Of a stretch of 18,271 nt of DNA, positions 1 to 8,680 are shown piece by piece. Below the pieces are notes generated by a model. It had not been told where the DNA came from, did no database searches, and saw nothing but the letters and a program-made list of their open reading frames with translations. The first letter of the stretch is position 1. Each line of letters starts with the position of its first letter. The stretch is from Trachipleistophora hominis (Eukaryota > Microsporidia > Pleistophoridae), in assembly GCA_000316135.1 (NCBI GenBank), contig JH993996.1, positions 1 through 18,271 on the forward strand, given 5' to 3'. Made by a program: the position numbers and the translations under genes.

Positions 1-1542
1 CCGATGGATCGACAGCTGTAAAACTGACGTCCATAATAGGTGGCATCGGGATAAATGGTGGCGAATATATGTAGCGGGTTATAAAAATACTCGGGATACA
101 TTCTGGAGGCCACCTCATGAGGATATAAGGCTTTCGGACGCAAAGGCGTTGCTCGCCGTCCATTTTCCGAATGTGTGCTAGTATTATCTTGCGGTGTGGT
201 GTGCACTTGTTGAGAGGTCCCTTCCAGCGGATTTGATATTGGTTCTGTCACTTGTATGCATGGCTGTGAATCAGTTGTAACTTGTGATGTCTCCAACATT
301 TGATTCGTTTCTCCATCTCTCATTTCACTAAACAAATGAATATTTGATAAATTACTGTTCACGGAAGGCTGTATAACATTGAGTTGTTCCTGTTGCTCGC
401 ATAAAACCGCGGGTAGTGTCGAATAAGTGGGATGTGTGTAACACAGTGCTGTGTTTTCTTTTTGATTTGTCTGCTCGTGTGATAATACCATATTAGATGG
501 TGTGCTTACCGTTGCAGCTGGTGATTCCGTCGTTGAAGGAACATAATCGTTATTATAATTGCTACTTTCAGGCTCTGTACTTTCCGAGTCACTAGAAATT
601 ACTATAACATAGTTTTCCGACTCTGTCAAACTACTCTCGCCCGATTTTTTAACACTCATCCTTTCATTTTTAATATTAACCTGTGTTTGAAGCGGTATTT
701 GTGCCCCATTTGCATTTACGTCAAATTCTCTTTCATCTAGATTCGAGGATTCGGCTATCGAATTCTTTTTTCGTTCTCGAAATAATTTTATTTTTTCTGT
801 GCTGCGTAGTCACGAGAATATTTAATTACACTCAAACGTGGTGTTACCCGTTGAGAATTATCATCAACGTGGTTATCTGGTGAAGTTTTCATTATATTCA
901 GAGTTTTCTTTTCTAGCAATGTATTATATACTTGTTCGGGATGTGGATTGCGAAAAGAACAAGATGGTATTGGAATAACTTGTTTAAGATCGACGTTATC
1001 ATCTGCTTTTGTTTCAACTGCTTGGACCGGTGGTTCGTACGCTTGTTTTGGATTTACTTCTAATACAGAAGGTGTACTTTTATCATTCATGTTAATGTTA
1101 GAAATAGTATTTGTGTTTTGTTTTACTTCAACATAGCTGTTGTTACCTACCGTTGTATCGTGTGATACACATTCAACTGCATCCGTATTACTATTTCTTC
1201 TATTCCTATTCGATGGTTTTCCAGTATCGATGCGAGCAGATTGATGCACATACATTTTGTAATCATTCTTGACATATGTACTATATGGCCTCTTTCTCAA
1301 CTTGTAATTTTTTCATCGTTGCTAAAGGTTTGTTCTGTAACAACTTGTTCAACTAACAAAGAGTTGGTTGCCGTATTTTTCTTAGATACACTTGTTATTA
1401 TATTTTTTTCTTCCATTTCATATTTGGATGGTGTATTGTGCTCATTTTTAAGATTTTGTTCCTCACTGCGTTCATTATTTGTGCAATAAATAACAAATAT
1501 GAAGTTGAAAAGATACATGTGCGCTAAATTCGGTATAAACAT
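1..1542 (-). CDS. Secreted, disordered Ser/Thr/Asn-rich protein with SUMO-interacting motif; two frame changes; C-terminus outside window
   Basis: I do not recognise the family. The ATG at 1542-1540 opens a protein whose first ~20 residues are a good signal peptide (hydrophobic core YLFNFIFVIYC, then charged NNERSEE). An in-frame GTG three codons upstream is an unlikely eukaryotic start. The first frame stops at 1299-1297. A second frame, open from 1312 to 788, continues the same Asn/Ser/Thr/Glu/Lys-rich composition. A third frame is open from 809 to base 1 with no stop, so the gene leaves the window. Joined, at least ~510 residues. The third segment has a basic RERKK patch (~765-785), a VIVISSDSE motif (608-582) and, near the edge, an aromatic/proline-rich stretch. 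The continuous composition and hand-over in short overlaps (1312-1297, 809-788) argue for one gene. It may be a young pseudogene, a homopolymer miscall or a slippage-expressed gene. High confidence that the region is or was coding; low on function. Confidence 0.7.
791..796 (-). other. Frame-change site 2 (A6 run)
   Basis: A second run of six A lies in the overlap (809-788) between the second and third open frames, just before the TAA at 790-788. The shift is again -1, equivalent to one missing A. Here the run occupies two whole AAA codons, a different codon phase from site 1, so the two sites share the homopolymer but not a slippery-codon alignment. Confidence 0.6.
1308..1313 (-). other. Frame-change site 1 (A6 run)
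   Basis: On the minus strand a run of six A lies inside the only overlap (1312-1297) between the first and second open frames. The shift needed is -1, equivalent to one missing A. The run sits across codons GAA AAA ATT, which is not a canonical X XXY YYZ slippery heptamer. An indel, a miscall or polymerase slippage is therefore more likely than programmed ribosomal frameshifting. Confidence 0.6.
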
Positions 1543-3785
1543 TTTTATCACAAGTTTTTTTAATAGTTTAAATGCATATATTTAAAAAGGAATAATTACA
1601 AATACAATTTCATACTTTATTGTTAAAATTGTAATTAAAAAATGTATATTTTAGTACGATGCTTATTATCAGAGAATAAAGTTCTTGTCGTAATTAAAAA
1701 TTAGATATGAATAATTAATTATTATTGTCATGTATTTGTGTTATATGATCGATAAAATAGTAAATATAGCAAATAAGAAGTATTTTCGGTTCTTGCCTGT
1801 TCGTTGTGAAGGAAAAGCAAGCATAGTAATAATTTTGTACACTTGAATCCATAAAAAAATTGTATTCATACAAATAGTATTTATTACGATCATAGAAGCT
1901 TTAAAAATCAGTTCAAACAATAAAGTATATTAAACTATATTATATTTTATTTACTGCTTGGTGATACACGCTGTTAATTATAGATTTGTTCTTTTCATAC
2001 AAAAGTAAATATGTGTTCGAGATTTATTATTTTACTAATTTTTTACAAATCAAGCAAATAAAAAAACATATTAGAATTTTGTTGTTTTTGAATTTTATAA
2101 TATGCTATATGTATAAAAATCACGTGGAAAAAACAGTAATTGCGCTTGTAAAATTATATTGCAGCATTCATAAGTTTTCCTCTATTGATGTATTGGCTAT
2201 GTACAAAAATGCTCATAAGTGAACAGTTACGAAGGAGTAAATTAGAACAAGTTTAGATGATGAGCTTTAATTTTATTGAACATAAACTATCAGAAAAATT
2301 TTCAGACAACTTGTTCTGCTAATAAATATACACATTAAAGCTATACATGAAGTAAACGTTTCTCACACGTTTTATTCGTCATAAAGAACAGACAAAATTT
2401 ATATTCAACATCACTATGCTCTTTATAAATGATATTATGATATTGATAGGATTCTTTGTGCTGTTATAACATATGAATTTTATCAGCATAGCACATTAAC
2501 ACCTGTATAACGTTGCTAATACTCTGTTTACTGCAACGAAAATTATTCATAATTAAAAAACTAGTCTTCTGGACAATTGTCATACTTGGTAAACCAAGTA
2601 ACTTTTATTCATTCTATATGTTAACAGTTTAATCAAATATTTACATCGTAGTGGTTCAGTGAAGCCGATCAAATTTGTTAGATACTTATGAATGATATTT
2701 TTATTAAAGGAATTCGAGACAATTGGCTCACTTGCTCTGGCATAGACGTTTATCTTAGTTGTTGTCCATAGCTTCAGATATACATGAGAACGTAACATTT
2801 CATATTTGCTGTTCTTATTTTATGTCATAATCCATCAATGGTATCGTCATTTTTTTATTATTGTTTTTTGTTAAGCTTCCCAGGTCGGTTAATTAATTTA
2901 CTAATTAAATATTTGCCCGTTTTTGTTTATTGGATGTTTCCACAATATGATACGTAAAATATTAGAATGTTGAAAAAAGCAGACAACTATCTTGGGCTAG
3001 AAACCGGTAGTTGAGTTGATTACACTAATTGTCTCTATTAAATAGTCTTAATGTAATTCTTTCATATAAGGTTATCATTTATGAAAATAATTTTTTAACA
3101 AAAACGAATAATTGATCAAATTAGTCGTAATCAAGTCAAAAAAAAGTACAACTCTAGACATATCGGAAAATATGAGACGAATTCTAGAATTTATATAGTT
3201 GCCGGCAAAAAATGAAATTAATACACGTTGACCGCAGCAGGGTGGTGCAATTATTTTGTGTTATGACAATGCATTCGTTGTGATTGTAAGATTTAATTTA
3301 TAATTTATATGTTGTGGTAATATCTCTAAAATACAAACTATGTAATTAAAAAATATGTTGATGCCATTTATAAACCATATTAAATCTGCGTAATAATCAT
3401 GATTTAAAGAATGATGATGTAGTATTATACTAACTTATGGTTTTGCAAATCCTTTCAGATCATAGCTTTGTATCATTTATCAGCAGAGTTTTTTATTTGA
3501 AGAACGAAACTCAAATTTTGTTATATTCAATAAAATACATTTTTATTCTAACTACTTAGTTGCTTATATCACTTACCTTCCCACAAACAACATTTGTCAA
3601 TATAGGTTGGGAAGGCTATTTTAGGATGAATTTTGTACTTTTTTATCTAAGTTTGTAACTAATAACTTCACGTATAAGAAGGAAAAGTGTCATTTAATCT
3701 GCAGCAATTCCTTATATTCTGGTTCAATGCGAAGTAGAAACGTTTTTTCATCGAGAGCAAATGAATAGCTTTGGACAAATCAACT

Positions 3786-3845
3786 TCAGTGATCTGATGT
3801 TTTTATATTAAACAGATTCACAATTGTTAGTGCCTCCAGGAAACA
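3786..3845 (-). pseudogene. Short LRR-like remnant
   Basis: On the minus strand a frame reads FLEALTIVNLFNIKTSDH and then stops. The next frame, overlapping it, continues with NIRSLKLICPKLF. Both resemble the L-x-x-L-x-I-x-x-L spacing of the LRR proteins elsewhere in the window. It is too short to be a gene and the resemblance is by eye only. Confidence 0.25.
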
Positions 3846-3964
3846 TGATGCTATCGAAAACTTTTATATAACATTGCTTTTATCACATTCAATCCGTTTC
3901 CTGTGTGTTACTTGCCAAGTTGATTTAACTAAGGTGTAAATATTCATCTATAGAAAATTGATAG

Positions 3965-4032
3965 TATACAAAGAAATCAGCTTAAAAGTAGTTGAGTTCA
4001 TTCATTTAAAAGAAAAATATGAGAAATAGCGA
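3965..4032 (+). pseudogene. Short LRR-like remnant
   Basis: A plus-strand frame reads YKEISLKVVEFIHLKEKYEK before a stop. Its alternating hydrophobic pattern is like the LRR strands at 4964-6929 and 8681-13237. The fragment is about 20 codons, so chance is a real alternative in such AT-rich DNA. Confidence 0.2.
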
Positions 4033-4358
4033 TGGAATACCAAATGAAAATTGTAGTGAAAAAGGAAAATCAATATGAAAAATTATTTAGCTTCGGTTTC
4101 ATTTTTGGAAGGAATATCATAACTAGTTCTTAATACAAAGCTAGCTGTGATATCCCCTTTATAAAATGGGAGTGAATTATTATACCTCTAATACGTGTTT
4201 CCTTCCATTTTTTAACTCAATTTTAATTCATTTAAGCTATTTTTCAACAATTACGCGTTCTTTTAGGAATCAAAAAGATTAATTCTGCTTGTAATAATAT
4301 ATTTCTAAATATGATTATAAAAAAATTGTAAAATGAGTTTATGAGCATGAAATTTGCG

Positions 4359-4550
4359 TTAAAACACATATATTTTTATTTTGCGTCGAAATATAGAACA
4401 CAATTTCAGATTTTTTCTTGGATCGACCAGCTCGTAAGTTTTCTTTTTATCATCATGCGTGATACGACGCTTGGTGCACTGCTTACCATTGGTTTTACAA
4501 CCAGAAAAGTTGAACTTTTTAAAAAGAAGGTAAACTGTACATATCATCAT
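4359..4550 (-). CDS. Doubtful small ORF (63 codons)
   Basis: From the ATG at 4550-4548 this frame gives a short hydrophobic start (MMICTVYLLF) followed by a Lys/Arg-rich, Cys-containing tail. A frame of similar length is open on the opposite strand, which lowers confidence. It could be a very small exported protein or chance. I see no family resemblance and no distinct promoter. Confidence 0.12.
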   Translation of the reverse strand: MMICTVYLLFKKFNFSGCKTNGKQCTKRRITHDDKKKTYELVDPRKNLKLCSIFRRKIKIYVF

Positions 4551-4963
4551 ATAATATTTTGGCAAATATAACAAGGCAAAATTGCAATTCTATCGAATTA
4601 TATAAATGAAAATCGTTTTATATGAATCGCAAAAACAAATAATGTTTTCAAAAGATATTTTGGTTTTGATGTGATTAAAAATTGGTTGCAGGCTAGTAAT
4701 ATCTTGTCTTAAGGTTCAATGCAATGAACGCATGAAAAGATGGATTTTTACCGATTCCTAATCTTGATTAAAACCGATGGCTGTCTTAGTTACAATTAAA
4801 AAATGTATTTGAGTTTTTTAATTGACTAACAAAGGCTATTTTGTGTTTTTAGTTACAACACATATGTTTGTGCTGGCTGTATCGGAATACTCTGCATACG
4901 ATCGTTCAATATTGTCTGTGAATATTTCCGCAATCTTGTTGAGAGCTACAATCACACAAAAAG

Positions 4964-6929
4964 ATGATACCAAGTAATCCTATGTATTCTTTAGTTTTTT
5001 CCTTGATATTCTCGTATTTTATGTTATTTGGAACGTGTAAGCATAGAAGCACAAGACCAACAAACAGGCTATACACATTAAAAAAATTTAAAGGCGATCT
5101 AAAGAATTTATCAAAGAACGCGGGATGGGAGTTAGTGAAGAAATGTGTTGAAATTACATCACATTTATTATTATCCAGTAATCAAAATATTTTTAAAAAA
5201 CTCGACAATTATCAAAGCAAGAACTTAGATGTATTTCTGACCTGTACTTCAATTGTTGTAGAAATAAATTATCAGGCCAGCAGATTTGGCTTCTATTTGA
5301 CAGGAAAAGATAATCTTCGTTCTATATCTATTGGCAAAGCAATCATTAGTGTGTTTATGGAGGAAATTTCTACTTTAGGCAGTACTTTTAGAATGTTAGA
5401 AATGACACATGCAACGATCATCGTGTACAATAAGGACTTAATAATGAATGATCATAAGTTATTCACTTTAATTTCTAGATTCGATTTTATTTTCAGCCTT
5501 CATGTAAAATGGAATGAGGGAAAAGAATGCAGCAGAATACAGGCGATTCCTTTCATTTTGAAAAATTTTATTTTGAATTTTGAGTATAACCCGAACTCGT
5601 TAACAATATCAAATTTCAAAATATCATTCCAATTTTTCCGCAAATTATATAAAATGAAGTTAAAGAACTTAAGTCTTATTGGATGTAATGTAGAATGCGA
5701 AATGGCTATACTTGTGGCACAAGAACCAATAAATTTAACGATTCTTATGTTTGCGTTTATTGGAGGAACTGCAGCTTGTGCTATGAAAACAATTATTTGC
5801 CCATTAATAGTTACAGCATGACTATATTCAATCATGATTTAACCCGCAACCGTGATTCAATTAGTTCACTCCAAAGACCGAAGTATGAATTGATTACGAC
5901 TTTGATCAGTAATTTAAATAGTTTAGAAAAAAGGAAAAAATTTGTGTTCAGTGGGGAAACCAATCTGATTTCAAATTTGAAGATACTTCCCGATAATCTT
6001 ATGCCTGATGATCTTTCAATAGAAATGTACAGCATACAAAGCACCGTGTTTGTTTTGAATATGTTAAATGCAAATCACCTCAAACGTCTCGTATTAATAG
6101 TCAGACCAGAAAGTATAATATCAAACATGTTCAATGAATTATATTATTATTTTCAAGCTTTGGAAACGCTTGAAATAAGAGCATATGATTTCAAGCTTGA
6201 TTTTGTTTATTCCGTATTTTTACGGTGTTTTACAAAGTGTGGTGTAAAGGTTCTATCCATCACGTGTCAATCACCGCATGAATCTTTTGGTACCGTGATT
6301 AGTCAATTTTTGTCCCTAGAAACACTTAAGCTTTTCATTCGTGAGATCTACACGTATAATTTCAAACAATTACTTTCTAATGATAAATTTTCGAATTCAT
6401 TGTTTAGGCTGTGTATTAGCCTTGAAATCGATGAAAACGGATACATACCTTTTCTAAATCCTTTTATTAACCTTGAAGAATTGAACATACGAGTAGAAAA
6501 GACAAGGAATGACAACAACGGTAATTTTTGCACTTTGAATCTCCCCTCTAAAAATAGAACATTTCAACAAAGTTCAATTGTTTGTCTCCCATATTACCTA
6601 AGGTAAGATATCACTAGAAATTCTTACGCTATGAAAATGTTTATACCTTTCAAATTCTAGGCTTGCATTTAGTTTATAATCTCATAATTCTTCCAAGGTT
6701 GGAAAAAATCGCAATCGCGAGTTCACGTTCTACGTGCTTGATTCAAGCTCCATTAAATCTCGAAACTGAAAATCCGATAAAAAAAATTACCCGCCGGTTC
6801 AAAAAATATAAAAGATTGGAGGTAATAATAACCAATCAGGCCGCTACTTGTGGAGTTAACAAAGCTCAACGAGAGCTGGAAGATATTTTTGAAGATCATA
6901 TGAAAAAGATTGAAACAAGGAATGCTTAG
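4964..6929 (+). CDS. Secreted leucine-rich-repeat-like protein; one frame change and a possible 3' intron
   Basis: The ATG at 4964 gives residues 7-25 as a strong signal peptide (MYSLVFSLIFSYFMLFGTC), so the product probably enters the secretory route. The first frame runs to 5821. A second frame, open from 5689 to 6606, and a third reaching a stop at 6929 continue with the same LRR-like strands: LKNLSLIGC, LKRLVLIV, LETLEIRA, VKVLSIT, LETLKLF, LEELNIRV, LEVIIT. Joined, the protein would be about 620 residues, ending in a charged helix-like tail. Passing from frame 1 to 2 needs a -1 shift somewhere in 5689-5821; an A4 run at about 5784 is one candidate. Frame 2 to 3 may be an intron (6603-6697, listed separately). 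The repeats resemble those of the large downstream gene, so the two are probably distant paralogues. Either a broken gene or a gene with assembly and splicing complications. Function unknown; LRRs usually bind proteins. Confidence 0.6.
6603..6697 (+). other. Candidate spliceosomal intron in the secreted LRR gene
   Basis: The frame ending at 6606 stops inside AG|GTAAGA, a near-ideal 5' splice site (GT at 6603-6604). Joining to the AG at 6696-6697 restores an open frame to 6929 and gives LPYYLRLEKIAI across the junction, which matches the LP-x-x-L-x-x-L-x-I pattern of these LRR proteins. The nearer AG at 6659-6660 (58-nt intron) leads to a stop after six codons. There is no clear CTAAC-type branch site. 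A frameshift in a decaying gene is the alternative; the third frame is already open from 6618. Confidence 0.35.
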
Positions 6930-7394
6930 TCTGATGAATACAGTGAAACAAGGATGTCTATCATATTGCACAGGTAAATTAAACTACTTCTTGAGTCATT
7001 ATATTATTTTGTATTTTAAAATGGTGCTTAATGTTAACATGTTATACATATTAATATAATGAGTTTACTAATGTTCTAATATCTATTATAATAGTAATAT
7101 GTTTATTAAGATTCATATAGTAATATTAGCACGAATAACCTGCTTTGAATGATTTAATATACTAGCTGGTTCTTCTATTTCTTTTTCGTATATAACCGCA
7201 TTATAATTTATGATTGACAATTTAGTCTAACTCTAAATAGAAATTAACAATAAAAATTTACAACATCGGTCCTAGCAAATCAGAAGAATGTATAAGAGTT
7301 GATGAGATGAGCGAATAAATAAATTTTTAAAAATGACTAAACAGTTCAATCACGTTTTTACTAACGCTATTCGTGTAGTATTACCATTAGTTTT

Positions 7395-8015
7395 TTAAAT
7401 AAGAAATATCGTCATGTTACTGATATTATGAACGTTTTGGATATGATTAGAACAGTACATTGCGTTACACATTTGAAATTTATCTGTAATGACCTTTACT
7501 CCTTCCAAAAAAAAATTCTTAAGTATCAAAGGATGGCTACTAAAAATGGGAGGTTGTACGATTAAACCGTTAATAAGAAATGATTTTATATAACGATTTC
7601 TTGACGTATATACACAACCCATCAATCGTCTTCATTTTATCCTTCAATCCAAAAAAGGCGTCTCTTGTTTTCCACCCTTTTACCAACGGATTTAAATTTA
7701 GGCATTTGCACATGATTAAACATCTTAGTATTTCGTTTTGTCCATCTTAGTTCACTATCTAAATGACAAGTTCAAACTATTGCATTTCTGCGATATCCTC
7801 AGGCAAGTGTAAATCATCAATTTTTTTGAAGAATGTTTCAATAGAAGTTTTCGACTCGTAAATAAGTTATTTTGACCACATGATTGACATTTTTATATTT
7901 TTTTCTGTTTAGATCTCATCTATTATTCTTAAAATAGTTTTATAGTTCAAAGCTAAGTATATGAAAGCTCTTCGATGAGAATAATTGTGTATTTTATTAT
8001 TCATCATTCTTGAAT
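7395..8015 (-). pseudogene. Decayed protein-coding region, family not recognised
   Basis: Read leftwards on the minus strand, successive short frames look protein-like. An ATG-initiated piece at about 8015-7915 contains RRAFIYLALNYKTILRIIDE. A piece at about 7865-7778 contains FFKKIDDLHLPEDIAEMQ. A piece at 7771-7637 has a Lys/Arg-rich run, RWTKRNTK to KRRLFWIEG. A 75-codon piece at 7622-7395 contains LILKNFFLEGVKVI. They lie in order but are separated by stops and frame changes. Two pieces are LRR-like (DLHLPEDI, LKNFFLEGV); the basic piece is not. The likely reading is one old gene, possibly an LRR relative, decayed by stops and indels. Chance ORFs cannot be excluded for any single piece. 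Confidence 0.35.
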
Positions 8016-8653
8016 ATAATATAAAATAATATATTTGAAAAAGTATGAACAGGCTCAGTATCTAATTTATGGTATATTTACGTTGTAAATTATTGAAATC
8101 GTTGTTATTTTTTGTTTAATAATATAGTCTCAGCCGGTTACTCTTACTTATTAGGCGATAATACGGTTATAATACAATCTATGATAACGGACTTACATTT
8201 TATTTGGCGATTGCCTTACATATAATTAAAATATTAATAACAAGTTAAAAATTTTTATCTATCACAGATATCAATATTCAAATTAAGAACCATATTAGAT
8301 ATGAATAAACACCTTATTACCCGAAAAGAATATGCATCTTATGAAAAGAAACTTAACTATACAAAAATAAAATCAAATATTAGCTTTATTATGTTTGATT
8401 TACTAAATTAATTTTGCTTTGTATACAAAAGCTTTATATTTTCGTTATATAATATATGATGAATGACAGAAATATTTTATTTTTAACCGATATCTATAGC
8501 TTTTGGTACCTGTCGCTACTTTATTAACGCGTATACAATGTTAACATTAGACATAAAACATTTAATTTGTAAATAGTGACATACATCTATCATTCTAATC
8601 ATACGCATTTTAAGAAACATGTCAAAATACGCAATTGAAAGGAAACTAAAAAA

Positions 8654-8660
8654 TATATAA
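8654..8660 (+). promoter_or_regulatory. TATA-like element before the 1518-codon LRR gene
   Basis: TATATAA lies 20 bases before the ATG at 8681. Microsporidian promoters are short and close to the start codon, so the position is plausible. In DNA this AT-rich such a word is common by chance. Confidence 0.3.
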
Positions 8661-8680
8661 AGACATGGAATTTATAATCT

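Larger units (their letters stand above)
1543..4963. other. 3.4-kb AT-rich spacer without a convincing gene
   Basis: No frame on either strand gives a long, protein-like ORF. The longest open stretches are about 60-80 codons: around 1986-2222 plus (non-ATG start), 2580-2798 minus (ATG, 72 codons, no recognisable motif) and 4341-4574 on both strands. They have the Ile/Lys/Tyr/Asn/Phe-rich composition expected of random AT-rich DNA. A few shorter fragments on both strands read like LRR pieces and are listed separately. I saw no tRNA, rRNA or tandem array here. It may contain old, eroded genes. Confidence 0.55.
6930..8680. other. 1.75-kb AT-rich spacer between the two LRR genes
   Basis: No intact gene is visible on either strand. 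The middle (about 7395-8015) holds broken coding fragments on the minus strand, listed separately. The flanks, 6930-7394 and 8016-8640, are extremely AT-rich with stops in all frames, and I see nothing else in them. The last 40 bases carry a TATA-like sequence for the downstream gene. Confidence 0.5.

Noticed and set aside
791..1313. Programmed -1 ribosomal frameshifting at the two A6 runs
   Set aside because: Neither run forms a standard X XXY YYZ heptamer in the incoming frame, the codon phase differs between sites, and I saw no obvious downstream pseudoknot. Indel or polymerase slippage fits better.
1986..2222. 78-codon plus-strand frame with hydrophobic N-terminal half
   Set aside because: It starts at TTG, its first ATG is far inside, and its Phe/Ile/Tyr/Lys-rich make-up is what random AT-rich DNA gives.
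5695..6606. Independent second gene starting at ATG 5695
   Set aside because: Its first ~40 codons overlap the LRR frame and look like its shadow (Cys/Asn/Tyr-rich, no LRR pattern). The LRR pattern begins only past the end of the first frame, so a frame change within one gene is simpler.
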